Shown piece by piece: positions 1 to 10,312 of a DNA stretch of 64,000 bases. Every line of letters begins with the position of its first letter. Within the stretch, counting starts at the first letter, position 1. Location of the stretch: contig NZ_CABFKI010000003.1 in assembly GCF_901764995.1 (NCBI RefSeq), forward strand, positions 141,083 to 205,082, written 5' to 3'. The position numbers and the translations under genes were made by a program. The DNA comes from Actinobacillus porcinus. GTDB lineage: Bacteria > Pseudomonadota > Gammaproteobacteria > Enterobacterales > Pasteurellaceae. The notes under the pieces were generated by a model, which did not search any database, was not told the origin of the DNA, and saw only the letters and a list, made by a program, of their open reading frames with translations.

Positions 1-422
1 CCATCGCACGTAACTTGCGTGAAATGGCGAAATTAAGTGTGCCTGTGATTTGTACTGTCATTGGCGAAGGTGGCTCAGGCGGTGCGTTGGCAATCGGTGT
101 GGGCGATAAAGTGAATATGTTGCAATATTCCACTTATTCGGTGATTTCTCCTGAAGGCTGTGCGTCTATTCTTTGGAAAAGTGCTGAAAAGGCGTCAACG
201 GCAGCGGAAGTCATGGGCTTAACCGCAGAGCGTTTAAAAGAATTGAATTTAATTGATAATATTGTGCCAGAACCATTAGGCGGCGCACACCGTAATTATG
301 CGGAAATGGCGAAAAACTTAAAAGCCCGTTTGAGTGCAGATTTAGCGGAATTAGATGGCTTAGATCAGTCCGCTTTGCTTGAACGCCGTTATCAGCGTTT
401 AATGTCTTACGGTTATTGTTAA
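1..422 (+). CDS. accA: Acetyl-CoA carboxylase carboxyltransferase subunit alpha, C-terminal part
   Basis: Partial gene; the reading frame is open from the left edge, so the start lies outside the window. The 139 visible residues contain the carboxyltransferase stretch [15 protein letters not shown] and the [15 protein letters not shown] segment typical of AccA just before its C-terminus. AccA pairs with AccD to transfer the carboxyl group from biotin-BCCP to acetyl-CoA, the first step of fatty acid synthesis in the cytoplasm. A uptake-signal hairpin follows the stop. Family assignment is secure from the motifs; the N-terminal part cannot be judged. Confidence 0.95.
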   Translation, partial: IARNLREMAKLSVPVICTVIGEGGSGGALAIGVGDKVNMLQYSTYSVISPEGCASILWKSAEKASTAAEVMGLTAERLKELNLIDNIVPEPLGGAHRNYAEMAKNLKARLSADLAELDGLDQSALLERRYQRLMSYGYC

Positions 423-437
423 TCTCTCACAACGGAT

Positions 438-468
438 AAAAGTGCGGTTATTTTTAACCGCACTTTTG
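438..468 (+). terminator. Uptake-signal inverted repeat acting as accA terminator
   Basis: Arms aaaagtgcggtta (438-450) and taaccgcactttt (455-467) form a strong stem with a short loop followed by T-rich sequence. Paired DNA uptake signals used as intrinsic terminators are well known in Haemophilus. Confidence 0.8.
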
Positions 469-505
469 TTATTCTCATTTTTATATTAATAACAGGAGGT
501 AACCA

Positions 506-1366
506 ATGAAAAACGTTCTTTCAATTCAATCACATGTAGTATTTGGCTATGCAGGAAATAAGTCTGCGACCTTTCCTATGCAATTGAATGGGATTGATGT
601 ATGGGCATTAAATACCGTGCAATTCTCAAACCATACCCAATACGGCAAGTGGACAGGAATGGTGATTCCGCACCAACAAATTCCTGAAATTGTGAACGGG
701 ATTGACGCCATTGGCGCATTAAAACATTGTGATGCGGTGGTGTCGGGCTACATTGGTTCACCTGATCAAGTGGATGAAATTATTAAAGCATTTCATCAAG
801 TTAAAGCGCGAAATCCTAACGCCGTTTATCTTTGCGATCCTGTGATGGGGAATGAAGAAAAAGGCTGTGTTGTGGCGGCAGGCGTACGCGAAAAATTAAT
901 TGAAGTGGCTTTACCGCACGCGGACATCATTACGCCGAATCTCTTTGAATTACAACAACTTTCCGGCTTGGACGTAACCCACTTTGAACAAGCGGTTCAA
1001 GCGGTTCAACATTTATTGACCAAAGGCCCGAAAATGGTGGTGGTAAAACACCTTGGTTCAGCGAGCAAATATCAAGGGGCTTTTGATATGTTGCTGGGGA
1101 CAGAAAACGGCGTGTGGTTATTAAGCCGTCCGTTGTACCAATTTGCCAAAGATCCTGTGGGCGTTGGCGATTTAACCGCAGGGCTTTTCTTAGCCAATTT
1201 ATTGAACGGCAAATCAGAGTTGGAAGCCTTTGAACAAATGGGCAATGCGGTCAACGAAGTGATGGAAATTACCTACAACTTGGGGTCATACGAGTTACAA
1301 CTCATCGAAGCACGCCACGCCATTATGAACCCGAAAGCGCAATTTAGCGCGGAGAAAGTGGCGTAG
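506..1366 (+). CDS. pdxY: Pyridoxal kinase PdxY
   Basis: 286 residues, the usual length of PdxY. It phosphorylates pyridoxal with ATP in the PLP salvage pathway. The ribokinase-like fold is shown by the substrate-side N-terminus ([16 protein letters not shown]), the central [11 protein letters not shown] segment and the C-terminal anion-hole motif [11 protein letters not shown] very strong Shine-Dalgarno AGGAGGT at 494-500 fixes the ATG at 506. tilS starts 11 bp after the stop, so the two genes are probably co-transcribed. PdxK is the main alternative, but length and the start of the protein fit PdxY better. Confidence 0.93.
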   Translation: MKNVLSIQSHVVFGYAGNKSATFPMQLNGIDVWALNTVQFSNHTQYGKWTGMVIPHQQIPEIVNGIDAIGALKHCDAVVSGYIGSPDQVDEIIKAFHQVKARNPNAVYLCDPVMGNEEKGCVVAAGVREKLIEVALPHADIITPNLFELQQLSGLDVTHFEQAVQAVQHLLTKGPKMVVVKHLGSASKYQGAFDMLLGTENGVWLLSRPLYQFAKDPVGVGDLTAGLFLANLLNGKSELEAFEQMGNAVNEVMEITYNLGSYELQLIEARHAIMNPKAQFSAEKVA

Positions 1367-1377
1367 ATTGAGTCCCA

Positions 1378-2667
1378 ATGAGCTTATTCAACGAATTTCA
1401 ATCCAAATTAAATCATCAGCATTATCTTATTGCTTTTAGCGGTGGATTAGATTCCACCGCCTTGCTTTCTCTTTTTGCAAAATCGCGCGAAACCCAACCG
1501 CACTTACAGTTGCGCGCCATTCATATTCATCACGGCTTAAGCCCCAACGCAGATCAATGGCTGGCACATTGCCAACAAATTTGCCGTCAGCTTAATATTC
1601 CGTTGATCACGAAAAAAGTGAGCATAAACAAAAAAAGAGGGATCGAACAAGGGGCGCGCGAAGCCCGTTATCAGGCGATTTCTGAAGCGCGTTTGCCAAA
1701 TGAAGTTGTCGTTACAGCGCATCATTTGCAAGATCAAACGGAAACCTTTTTTCTTGCTTTGAAGCGGGGGAGTGGAGTGAAAGGCTTAAGTGCCATGCAA
1801 ATGGAAACTGAACTTTTTTCGATGCCTATTTTTCGCCCATTGTTACATTGCTCAAAAACGCGTTTGGAAAGTTTTGTGCGAGGGGAAAAATTAGCTTGGA
1901 TTGAAGATGAAAGTAATGCGGATAATCGTTATGAGCGTAATTTTTTGCGCAATCAAGTGTTGCCGCCATTGCGCGAACGTTGGGCGTTTTTCGACCACGC
2001 GGTGCAAACTACTGCACAGCTTTGTTATAACCAACAGCAGCTGTTAAATGAATTGCTTGCGGATGAGTTTGCTCAACGCTACAACGAAAATGACCGCACT
2101 TTTGAGATTTCACATTTTGCCCAATATAGCGCGAATAAACAAAATGCATTATTAAGAATGTGGCTGGAAAAACTGGGTGAACCCTTGTTAGGCGAGCAAC
2201 CTTTGGCTGTTTTATTAAAGGATGTTATTTTGGCTAAAGTGGATGCCAATCCACAGTATGTGTTGTTAGACAAAACCATCAGACGTTATCAAAATAAACT
2301 TTACCTTGTGCCAACGCTCTCTGATGTCTCTGACTTTTGTGCCGAATTACGCATCGGGCAGATTTTGTTATTGCCCGATTATTTAGGCGATTTGCAGCTT
2401 TTCAAAACGGCAGAAAATTTAACCGCACTTTGGCGCGTGGGAACTCATGAATTTAAGTCCACCTTGCCATTGACCGCTGAAAAAATCACCGTGCGTTTTG
2501 GTTATTCCGGCACAGTAAAGTTGCACGCACAAGATCTTAATCGTGATATTAAAAAAGTGTGGCAAAAATTAGGCGTCCCCGTTTGGCAACGCACCCGAAT
2601 TCCATTGATTTTTTATGGCGATAAGTTAAAAAGTGCGGTGGGATTTTTTGAGAATTTTGGGGCGTAG
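1378..2667 (+). CDS. tilS: tRNA(Ile)-lysidine synthase TilS
   Basis: 429 residues. TilS uses ATP to attach lysine to C34 of tRNA-Ile(CAU), changing both codon reading and charging. The N-terminal PP-loop motif AFSGGLDSTALL (about residues 19-30) and HIHHGLS are the ATP pyrophosphatase hallmarks; the region around residue 160-180 (ARYQAI, HHLQDQTETF) is also typical. The C-terminal tRNA-binding domain follows. There is no strong ribosome site, consistent with translation coupled to pdxY, which ends 11 bp upstream. An uptake signal lies inside the coding sequence near the end. Downstream is a hairpin repeat that may end transcription. Confidence 0.94.
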   Translation: MSLFNEFQSKLNHQHYLIAFSGGLDSTALLSLFAKSRETQPHLQLRAIHIHHGLSPNADQWLAHCQQICRQLNIPLITKKVSINKKRGIEQGAREARYQAISEARLPNEVVVTAHHLQDQTETFFLALKRGSGVKGLSAMQMETELFSMPIFRPLLHCSKTRLESFVRGEKLAWIEDESNADNRYERNFLRNQVLPPLRERWAFFDHAVQTTAQLCYNQQQLLNELLADEFAQRYNENDRTFEISHFAQYSANKQNALLRMWLEKLGEPLLGEQPLAVLLKDVILAKVDANPQYVLLDKTIRRYQNKLYLVPTLSDVSDFCAELRIGQILLLPDYLGDLQLFKTAENLTALWRVGTHEFKSTLPLTAEKITVRFGYSGTVKLHAQDLNRDIKKVWQKLGVPVWQRTRIPLIFYGDKLKSAVGFFENFGA

Positions 2668-2680
2668 CAAATTGCAAAAA

Positions 2681-2735
2681 GCGGAAATACCGGTTGGTGA
2701 GCTTGTCGAACCATAAGGTATTTCAGCGGTTTTTT
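2681..2735. repeat. Hairpin repeat, copy A (one 23-bp-type unit in the loop)
   Basis: Arms gcggaaatacc (2681-2691) and ggtatttcagc (2717-2727) enclose ggttggtgagcttgtcgaac. The stem is flanked by A-runs on the left and T-runs on the right, so it could also terminate tilS. Related copies lie at 49086-49178 and 53024-53093. Confidence 0.75.
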
Positions 2736-2784
2736 CCATATTTACATTATCGGTGGGCAAGGATGCTCACCCTACCGATCGTGA

Positions 2785-5025
2785 TTATTCAACCACTTCA
2801 ATATCCACACCACTATGTAAGCCGCGTGGTAGGCTTGAGCCTTTGCGTCCGCGTTCGGCGCGGAATTTTTGTAGATCTTCAGGCTTGAGCGTAATTTTGC
2901 GTTTGCCTGAATGGAAGACTAAGCTTGCGTTTTCGTTAATTAATAACAATTTCACCACAAAATCTAACCGCGCTTTGGCGTCATTGGCTGAAATACTGAT
3001 AATTTTATTGCCTTTCCCTTTAGATAAAGACGGTAAATCTTTCACAGGGAAAATTAACATTCTGCCTGCTTTAGTTAATGCCACTAGCAGGGCGTTTTCA
3101 TCGGAAATGATCAATGGTGGTAAAACTTTCGCATTTTCAGGCAAGCTTAATACGGCTTTACCTGCCTTGTTACGCGCCACTAAATCTTCAAATTTACAGA
3201 TAAAACCATAGCCGGCATCGGAGGCCATTAATAAGGCTTGGTTTTCATTTTCGATTAAAACTTGTTCAATGGACGCGCCGGCCGGTAAGGTTAATTTTCC
3301 TGTTAAGGGTTCCCCTTGCGAGCGTGCGGACGGTAAACTTAATGGATCTAAGGCGTAGCTACGACCTGTGCTGTCCATAAAGACTGCGGGTTGATTGCTC
3401 TTACCGTGAGCATGAGCGAGATATTTATCCCCCGCCTTATAGCTTAAATTTGGTGCATCAATATCATGCCCTTTCGCACAGCGTACCCACCCCATTTCCG
3501 ATAAAATTACGGTAACCGGTTCCGCCGGCATCATTTCCGTTTCCGAAATTGCTTTAGCTTCTGCGCGTTCCACCATCGGCGAACGGCGTGGGCTGGCGTA
3601 GGTTTTAGCATCTTGCTGAATTTCTTTTTTGATCAGCGTATTTAAGCGGCGTTCAGAGCCTAAAATCTCTTCCAAATGTTGACGTTCTTCTTCTAATTTG
3701 GCTTTTTCCGCTTGTAATTCATGCTCTTCTAATTTTGCCAAATGGCGCAAGCGTAAATTTAAAATGGCTTCCGCTTGTTCATCGGTTAAATTAAAGCGAG
3801 ACATTAAGACGCTTTTCGGTTCATCTTCGTTACGAATAATCTCAATGACTTCGTCAATATTTAAGAATGCGATCATCAAGCCTTCTAAAATATGTAAACG
3901 CGACAAGACTTTTTCTAAACGATAACGCAAACGGCGAGTGACCGTAATTCGGCGGAATTGTAACCATTCTGTCAGAATTTGTACCAAGCCTTTTACCGCA
4001 GGTTTATGATCTAAACCGATCATATTCATATTAATACGGTAGCTTTTTTCCAAATCGGTCGTAGCAAATAAATGATTCATCAGCGCATCAATATCTACGC
4101 GATTTGAGCGTGGAACTAGCACAATACGTACCGGGTTATCTTGATCCGCTTCATCACGCACATCTTCCACCATCGGCAATTTTTTGGCATTCATTTGCTC
4201 AACAATTTGCTGTTGGATTTTGGTTGGCGAAGCCTGATGCGGCACCGCGCTGATGATGATTTCGCCATCTTCTTTTTTCCAAGTAGCGCGCATTTTGATC
4301 GAGCCACGACCTTGCTCGTAGATTTTACGAATTTCCGATTTTGGCGTAATGATTTCTGCTTCAGTTGGGTAGTCAGGGCCTTGCACATAGGTCAACAGCT
4401 CATCTAAGCCGGCTTGGGGATTTTCCAATAATGCCACAGCCGCATCCGCTACTTCATTGATATTATGGGGCGGAATATCTGTTGCCATACCGACCGCAAT
4501 CCCTGTTGTGCCGTTTAGCAGAATATGCGGCAAACGCGCAGGCAAATATTGCGGTTCTTCTAACGTGCCGTCAAAGTTAGGTTGATAATCCACCGTGCCT
4601 TGTCCCAATTCACTTAACAGCACTTCGGCAATTTTTGATAAACGAGATTCCGTATAACGCATGGCTGCGAAAGATTTAGGATCATCTGCTGCGCCCCAGT
4701 TTCCTTGCCCATCCACTAAGGGATAGCGATAAGAGAAAGGCTGCGCCATTAATACCATGGCTTCATAACAAGCACTGTCGCCGTGCGGGTGGAATTTACC
4801 TAACACATCCCCCACTGTACGCGCGGATTTTTTATATTTCGCCTGTGCATTGAGCCCTAATTCTGACATGGCATACACAATACGGCGTTGAACCGGCTTT
4901 AAACCGTCACCAATAAAGGGTAGTGCCCGATCCATGATGACGTACATGGAGTAGTTGAGATAAGCACTTTCGGTAAAAGTGCGTAATGGCATTTGTTCGA
5001 TGCCTTCGTAGTTGATGTTGTTCAT
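2785..5025 (-). CDS. parC: DNA topoisomerase IV subunit A ParC
   Basis: 746 residues, the expected length for a Haemophilus ParC. With ParE it decatenates daughter chromosomes and relaxes supercoils. The breakage-reunion domain contains [11 protein letters not shown], the quinolone-determining region [12 protein letters not shown] (Ser84 and Glu88 in this numbering, the susceptible residues) and the catalytic tyrosine Y124 in MRYTESRL. The C-terminal part carries the beta-pinwheel repeats. The C-terminus is too short and lacks the GyrA box of gyrase. It is separated from parE by a repeat element and nirK, unlike the adjacent parE-parC order I recall in H. influenzae. Confidence 0.96.
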   Translation of the reverse strand: MNNINYEGIEQMPLRTFTESAYLNYSMYVIMDRALPFIGDGLKPVQRRIVYAMSELGLNAQAKYKKSARTVGDVLGKFHPHGDSACYEAMVLMAQPFSYRYPLVDGQGNWGAADDPKSFAAMRYTESRLSKIAEVLLSELGQGTVDYQPNFDGTLEEPQYLPARLPHILLNGTTGIAVGMATDIPPHNINEVADAAVALLENPQAGLDELLTYVQGPDYPTEAEIITPKSEIRKIYEQGRGSIKMRATWKKEDGEIIISAVPHQASPTKIQQQIVEQMNAKKLPMVEDVRDEADQDNPVRIVLVPRSNRVDIDALMNHLFATTDLEKSYRINMNMIGLDHKPAVKGLVQILTEWLQFRRITVTRRLRYRLEKVLSRLHILEGLMIAFLNIDEVIEIIRNEDEPKSVLMSRFNLTDEQAEAILNLRLRHLAKLEEHELQAEKAKLEEERQHLEEILGSERRLNTLIKKEIQQDAKTYASPRRSPMVERAEAKAISETEMMPAEPVTVILSEMGWVRCAKGHDIDAPNLSYKAGDKYLAHAHGKSNQPAVFMDSTGRSYALDPLSLPSARSQGEPLTGKLTLPAGASIEQVLIENENQALLMASDAGYGFICKFEDLVARNKAGKAVLSLPENAKVLPPLIISDENALLVALTKAGRMLIFPVKDLPSLSKGKGNKIISISANDAKARLDFVVKLLLINENASLVFHSGKRKITLKPEDLQKFRAERGRKGSSLPRGLHSGVDIEVVE

Positions 5026-5083
5026 ATGTTTTAATTTTTTTATTTAAATTGTATTTTTCTTTAAATCGGTTTTCGCACGATGT

Positions 5084-5343
5084 GCGACTTACTTTTTCTT
5101 TGCGTTGCCAAAGAAAAAGTAAGCAAAAAGAAAGGCAACCCCGATTTGCCTTGTTTCCTGAAAATCACTAAATTTGCTTCACGAAAAATAAGTAAACTCG
5201 CTTCGCTCAAACAAACTTATTTTTCTACAAATTTAGTAATTTTCAGGCGGCAAATAGGGGCCCTGTCTGAGCGCCTGAGTGTTTTGAACGTTGCCAAAGG
5301 CAACGGCACATAGTGCAAGCATAGCGAAGTAAAAGTAGGTCGC
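5084..5343. mobile_element. MITE-like 260-bp fold-back element
   Basis: Non-coding element between parC and nirK with 21-bp imperfect terminal inverted repeats: gcgacttactttttctttg at 5084 and its near complement ending at 5343 (17 of 21 positions match). Inside is a nested palindrome: 20-bp arms at 5157-5176 and 5228-5247 match at 19 positions, with further pairing inside (gaaaaataagt) and outside (ccccgatttgcc versus ggcaaatagggg). No protein-coding frame of note and no transposase, so a non-autonomous element or a large structured RNA/terminator. No clear target duplication seen. Confidence 0.6.
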
Positions 5344-5361
5344 CCTGTGGGCGAAAACCCA

Positions 5362-6468
5362 CTATTTCAAATGAAAATGCACATCGACATTCGCATCTGG
5401 GTTTTGTTTATCATAAGGTTCGTCTTTAATTTTGCCGCTGTAAATTTCAGGGTTTTCTTTCCCTTCTACCATCAACATTCCTTTTGCCCCTTTTTCAGCG
5501 CGGAAAATACTGTGGTCAAGGAAAGTGTATTGCCCGGGAACTTGTATCGTAGCTTCTGTAATAACGGCACCACCCGCAGGGATTAAGGTTGTTTGTACAT
5601 TATGATTTTGCAAACTTCCACCTTCCACATAAACCGTATCAAATGGTTTGCCAATTAAGTGAAAAGATGAAATTTTGTTCGGACCGGCATTACCAATAAA
5701 AAAGCGAATTTTATCCCCAACTTTAGCTTTTAAGGCATCTTCGCCCATTAGCGCACCGTAATGCCCATTGAAAACCACGTAATCAGGAAGTTCGTAACCT
5801 GCTTTTTCCATACTAAAAACTTGCAAGCCTTTTTCGCCAAAACTCCCTTGTGTGTAGAATTCATTTTGTACGATATAAAATTCTTTATCGGCTTTTGGCA
5901 ACCCTGTTTTCGGTTCTACTAACATCAAACCAAACATTCCTTTTCCGATATGAGTTGCCGCACCAGGGAAAGCGGCGCAGTGGTAAAGGTATAATCCCGG
6001 TTGTAAGGCTTGAAAGGCAAATACACTAGTACGCCCTGGTTTGGTATTACTTGCAATGGCACCCCCTTCCGGTGCCGCAGCAGAATGGAAATCAATGCTA
6101 TGTTCCATTTTAGAATTGGCAGGGTTAGACAAATGCACTTCTACGGTATCGCCTTCACGTACACGAATAAAAGGCGCAGGCGTTGCACCATTGAATGTCC
6201 AATATTTAAATTGTGTGCCATCAATGATATCCATGACTTTTTCAATCGCTTCCAGTTTCACCACAACACGTGCAGGTTCTTGGCGTGTAATGGGTTTGGG
6301 AACATTCGGCGCAAAAGTCAATTCTGCTTCAATAACCGGCAATTTCGTTGAAAGTGCGGTTGAATTATCGATTGTTTTGTTTGTTTCGCTATTGGCAAAA
6401 GCACTGTATGAGAATAGCGTTGTTATGCTTAATAAGAGTGCAAGTGTTGTTTTTTTCATTTTATTCAT
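5362..6468 (-). CDS. nirK: Copper-containing nitrite reductase, AniA/NirK type
   Basis: About 368 residues. Periplasmic or outer-membrane-facing enzyme reducing nitrite to nitric oxide. A signal peptide (KKTTLALLLSI...FSYSAFA) precedes two cupredoxin domains. Copper ligands are visible: HSIDFH (type 1 and type 2 His), LYHCAAFPG with the type 1 Cys, AATHIGKGM with His and Met, and DHSIFR with the second-domain type 2 His. I chose the ATG at 6468, one base after the parE stop; an alternative is 6459. Neither has a strong ribosome site, so expression may be coupled to parE or driven from inside it. The placement between parE and parC suggests insertion. The alternative, a multicopper oxidase, is less likely because there are two domains only. 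Confidence 0.9.
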   Translation of the reverse strand: MNKMKKTTLALLLSITTLFSYSAFANSETNKTIDNSTALSTKLPVIEAELTFAPNVPKPITRQEPARVVVKLEAIEKVMDIIDGTQFKYWTFNGATPAPFIRVREGDTVEVHLSNPANSKMEHSIDFHSAAAPEGGAIASNTKPGRTSVFAFQALQPGLYLYHCAAFPGAATHIGKGMFGLMLVEPKTGLPKADKEFYIVQNEFYTQGSFGEKGLQVFSMEKAGYELPDYVVFNGHYGALMGEDALKAKVGDKIRFFIGNAGPNKISSFHLIGKPFDTVYVEGGSLQNHNVQTTLIPAGGAVITEATIQVPGQYTFLDHSIFRAEKGAKGMLMVEGKENPEIYSGKIKDEPYDKQNPDANVDVHFHLK

Positions 6469-6469
6469 A

Positions 6470-8404
6470 TTACAAATCCAAATCTGCCTGATCACCTTTT
6501 GTTTGCAACCAATTTTTACGATCTTCTGCGCGTTTTTTGTTGAGCAACATATCCATTAATTCAATGGTTTCATTGATCAAAATATCTGAATTTTCTACCG
6601 CACTTTCATCAGCCATAGGCTCTTCATAGGTTAATTGAACCAAACGGCGCGTGCTTGGATCCATGGTGGTTTCTCGTAATTGGCTTGGGTTCATTTCACC
6701 CAAACCTTTAAAGCGTTGTACATTCGGTTTTCCACGTTTACTGCTTAAGCGTTCTAAAATGGCTTCTTTTTCGTGTTCATCTAAAGCGTAATAGACTTCT
6801 TTGCCTAAATCGATACGATAGAGCGGTGGCATTGCCACATAAACATGTCCGTCTTTGACCAATTGCGGGAAATGGCGTAAAAATAAGGCGCAAAGTAGGG
6901 TAGCGATATGCAATCCATCGCTATCCGCATCCGCAAGGATACAGACTTTTCCGTAACGTAACTGGCTTAGATCGTTGCTGTCCGGATCGATACCTAGGGC
7001 TACGGCAATGTTGTGTACTTCTTCAGAAGCCAGTACTTGCTCTGATGAAACTTCCCAAGTGTTTAGAATTTTACCGCGCAATGGCAAGATTGCTTGATAT
7101 TCGCGGTCGCGCGCTTGTTTGGCTGAACCGCCCGCCGAGTCACCTTCTACCAGAAATAATTCTGTCCGCTCAAGATCTTGCTGTGAACAGTCGGCTAATT
7201 TTCCGGGTAATGCAGGGCCTGAAGTCAGTTTTTTACGCACCACTTTTTTAGACGCACGCAAACGGCGTTGTGCAGAACTGATCGCCATTTCGGCTAATAA
7301 CTTGGCAGGTTCAATATTATTATTGAGCCACAAACTGAAAGCGTCTTTCACTACGCCGCTGACGAAAACCGCACTTTCACGGGATGACAAACGTTCTTTG
7401 GTTTGTCCTGCAAATTGAGCATCGTGCATTTTGAGTGATAACACGTAGGCGCAACGGTCCCACAAGTCATCTGCCGTTAATTTTACCCCTTTAGGTAATA
7501 AATTTTGGAATTCGCAGAATTCAATCATGGCGTCAATTAAGCCTTTGCGTAAGCCGTTGACATGGGTTCCGCCTTGAATGGTTGGGATTAAGTTTACATA
7601 GCTTTCCCCAATTAAATCACCGCCTTCAGGCAACCATAATAATGCCCAATCCACCGCTTCCGTTGAGCCTTTAAAGCTGCCGATAAATGGGGTTTCGGGC
7701 AGCGTAGTGAATTCACTGACCGCTTCGATTAAATAATCCGAAAGTCCGTCTTGATACAACCAGCTTTCTTCTGTGCCATTGACGTGATCGATAAATTTGA
7801 TTTCCAGCCCTGAACAAAGCACTGCTTTTGCACGTAGCAAATGGCGTAGGCGAGATACAGAGAATTTATCGCTATCAAAATATTTTGGATTTGGTTTAAA
7901 TTTGACCGCAGTTCCTGTGGTACGGCGACCGCAAGTCCCCACCACTTCTAATTCTTCCACTTTAAGACCGTTTTCAAAGGCAATATGATAAACCTGACCG
8001 TTACGCTTTACGGTGACATCCACACGTTCGGAAAGGGCATTGACCACAGAAATCCCCACGCCATGCAAACCACCGGCAAACTCATAGTTTTTATTCGAAA
8101 ATTTACCGCCGGCATGAAGTTTCGTCATAATCACTTCCACGCCGGACATTTTTTCAGTCGGGTGCATATCCACAGGCATGCCACGCCCATTATCGATCAC
8201 TTCTAGCGATTGATCTTTATGTAAAATCACTTCAATTTTGGTGGCAAACCCCGCTAACGCTTCATCCACACTGTTATCAATCACTTCTTGTCCTAAATGG
8301 TTCGGACGCTGCGTATCGGTGTACATCCCGGGGCGAACCTGAACAGGCTCAAGCCCTTTTAACACGGTAATATTTATCGAATCGTATTCTTTTTGAGTAG
8401 TCAT
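6470..8404 (-). CDS. parE: DNA topoisomerase IV subunit B ParE
   Basis: 644 residues. ATPase subunit of topoisomerase IV. GHKL motifs are present: NSVDEALAG, DNGRGMPVD and GGLHGVGISVVNALS; the Toprim part shows EGDSAGGSAKQARDR and DADSDGLHI. The HQxxH-like end RFKGLGEMNPSQL is typical. It is 3' of ettA, from which it is separated by an uptake-signal terminator, and it runs directly into nirK (1-bp gap). GyrB is excluded by length, about 160 residues shorter. Confidence 0.96.
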   Translation of the reverse strand: MTTQKEYDSINITVLKGLEPVQVRPGMYTDTQRPNHLGQEVIDNSVDEALAGFATKIEVILHKDQSLEVIDNGRGMPVDMHPTEKMSGVEVIMTKLHAGGKFSNKNYEFAGGLHGVGISVVNALSERVDVTVKRNGQVYHIAFENGLKVEELEVVGTCGRRTTGTAVKFKPNPKYFDSDKFSVSRLRHLLRAKAVLCSGLEIKFIDHVNGTEESWLYQDGLSDYLIEAVSEFTTLPETPFIGSFKGSTEAVDWALLWLPEGGDLIGESYVNLIPTIQGGTHVNGLRKGLIDAMIEFCEFQNLLPKGVKLTADDLWDRCAYVLSLKMHDAQFAGQTKERLSSRESAVFVSGVVKDAFSLWLNNNIEPAKLLAEMAISSAQRRLRASKKVVRKKLTSGPALPGKLADCSQQDLERTELFLVEGDSAGGSAKQARDREYQAILPLRGKILNTWEVSSEQVLASEEVHNIAVALGIDPDSNDLSQLRYGKVCILADADSDGLHIATLLCALFLRHFPQLVKDGHVYVAMPPLYRIDLGKEVYYALDEHEKEAILERLSSKRGKPNVQRFKGLGEMNPSQLRETTMDPSTRRLVQLTYEEPMADESAVENSDILINETIELMDMLLNKKRAEDRKNWLQTKGDQADLDL

Positions 8405-8460
8405 AAGTTGATGAGAATTAAGTCAATTTTGAGAGATAAAAAATTGGGGGGATTATAACA

Positions 8461-8490
8461 AAAAGTGCGGTTGAAATCGACCGCACTTTT
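8461..8490 (-). terminator. Uptake-signal terminator after ettA
   Basis: Arms aaaagtgcggtt and accgcactttt with a 7-base loop lie 13 bp after the ettA stop; on the minus strand the stem is followed by T-rich sequence. Confidence 0.75.
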
Positions 8491-8502
8491 GTTGGAACAT
8501 CA

Positions 8503-10173
8503 TTACTTCGCAATACGCTTATATTTAATACGATGTGGCTGTGTTGCCGCTTCGCCTAAGGTTTTCTTTTTCCACTCTTCGTAGTCTGAGAAGTTACCTT
8601 CGTAGAAAGTGACTTTACCTTCATCACCGTAGTCTAAAATGTGGGTGGCGATACGGTCTAAGAACCAGCGGTCGTGCGAGATAACCATTGCACAGCCCGG
8701 GAATTCTAAAATCGCATTTTCTAATGCACGCAAGGTTTCCACATCAAGATCGTTGGTTGGTTCGTCTAATAATAAGACGTTTCCGCCCGCTTGTAACAGT
8801 TTCGCAAGGTGTAAACGACCACGCTCACCGCCTGACAATTCGCCAACACGTTTTTGTTGATCTACGCCTTTGAAGTTAAAGCGTCCAACATAGGCGCGGC
8901 TTGGGATTTCAAAGTTGCCGATAGTTAGAATATCTTGTCCGTTTGAGACTTCTTCCCACACGGTTTTCTTGTCGTCCATTGCATCACGGAACTGATCCAC
9001 AGAGGCAAGTACCACCGTTTCACCCATCACGATTGAACCGCTATCCGGTTGTTCTTGACCTGAAAGCATACGGAATAAGGTTGATTTACCTGCACCGTTC
9101 GCCCCGATAATTCCAACAATCGCCCCTTTCGGAATGCTGAAAGATAAATCGTCAATTAACGTGCGGTCGCCGTAAGATTTAGTTAGGTTACTCACTTCAA
9201 TCACTTTATCCCCTAAGCGTGGGCCTGGTGGAATAAAGAGTTCATTGGTTTCGTTACGTTTTTGATATTCGCCTGAGTTAAGCTCTTCAAAGCGTGCCAT
9301 ACGCGCCTTGCTTTTCGCTTGACGACCTTTCGGATTTTGGCGTACCCATTCTAACTCTTTGGCAATGGATTTTTGGCGAGCATTTTCCGCCGCTTGCTCT
9401 TGCTCTAAACGTTTCTCTTTTTGCTCTAACCAAGAAGAGTAGTTACCTTCCCAAGGAATACCTTCACCACGGTCAAGCTCTAAGATCCAACCTGCCACGT
9501 TATCTAAGAAGTAACGGTCGTGGGTAATTGCCACCACAGTACCTTCATAGTCGTGTAAGAAACGCTCTAACCACGCCACCGACTCCGCATCTAAGTGGTT
9601 GGTTGGTTCGTCTAATAACAACATATCCGGTTTTTCGAGCAATAAACGGCAAAGTGCCACACGGCGGCGTTCGCCCCCTGAAAGATGTTCGATTTTAGCG
9701 TCCCAATCCGGTAAACGTAACGCATCTGCCGCACGTTCTAACTGGTTATCCAAATTGTGACCATCGTGTGCTTGAATAATCGCTTCTAATTGAGCTTGTT
9801 CAGCCGCCAGTTTGTCGAAGTCCGCATTTTCATCGGCATAAGCCGCATAAACTTCATCTAAACGAGTGAGTGCGTTTTTCACTTCTGAAACCGCTTCTTC
9901 AATGGCTTCACGCACGGTTTGCTGTGGCTCTAATTTTGGTTCTTGCGGAAGATAACCGATTTTGATCCCCGGTTGCGGACGAGCCTCCCCTTCAAACTCT
10001 TTATCAACACCAGCCATAATGCGTAAAAGGGTGGATTTACCCGCACCATTTAAGCCTAGTACCCCGATTTTCGCCCCAGGAAAGAAGCTTAAAGAAATAT
10101 CTTTTAAAATATGACGTTTCGGCGGAACAACTTTGCCCACGCGATGCATCGTAAAAACAAATTGTGATGACAT
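8503..10173 (-). CDS. ettA: Energy-dependent translational throttle protein EttA (ABC-F)
   Basis: 556 residues, the standard EttA length. ABC-F protein that binds the ribosomal E site and gates the first elongation steps according to ATP/ADP ratio. Two ABC domains: GLNGAGKST, LSGGERRRVALCRLL and LLLDEPTNHLD in the first; GANGAGKST, LSGGERGRLHLAKLL and LLLDEPTNDLD in the second. The start MSSQFVFTMHRVGKVVPPK is characteristic of EttA and separates it from Uup, which is also present at 61574. No membrane segments. Confidence 0.95.
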   Translation of the reverse strand: MSSQFVFTMHRVGKVVPPKRHILKDISLSFFPGAKIGVLGLNGAGKSTLLRIMAGVDKEFEGEARPQPGIKIGYLPQEPKLEPQQTVREAIEEAVSEVKNALTRLDEVYAAYADENADFDKLAAEQAQLEAIIQAHDGHNLDNQLERAADALRLPDWDAKIEHLSGGERRRVALCRLLLEKPDMLLLDEPTNHLDAESVAWLERFLHDYEGTVVAITHDRYFLDNVAGWILELDRGEGIPWEGNYSSWLEQKEKRLEQEQAAENARQKSIAKELEWVRQNPKGRQAKSKARMARFEELNSGEYQKRNETNELFIPPGPRLGDKVIEVSNLTKSYGDRTLIDDLSFSIPKGAIVGIIGANGAGKSTLFRMLSGQEQPDSGSIVMGETVVLASVDQFRDAMDDKKTVWEEVSNGQDILTIGNFEIPSRAYVGRFNFKGVDQQKRVGELSGGERGRLHLAKLLQAGGNVLLLDEPTNDLDVETLRALENAILEFPGCAMVISHDRWFLDRIATHILDYGDEGKVTFYEGNFSDYEEWKKKTLGEAATQPHRIKYKRIAK

Positions 10174-10312
10174 ATTGAATCCTTTTTACAAGAAAAGTGC
10201 GGTCGCATTTTACCTAATTCTTGGCGGATAATCTACTTTCATAAATTGCCACTTATTTGCCACTAAATGAATTTATATTTCATCAGAAATTTGTAACCCA
10301 TTGAAAAACAAG

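Noticed and set aside
2785..5025. parC as GyrA
   Set aside because: Length and C-terminus fit ParC; the GyrA box and longer C-terminal domain are absent.
5362..5586. Coding frames antisense to nirK
   Set aside because: Shadow frames of a well-supported gene; the same holds for many other frames antisense to parC, parE, ettA, dat, hemL and copA.
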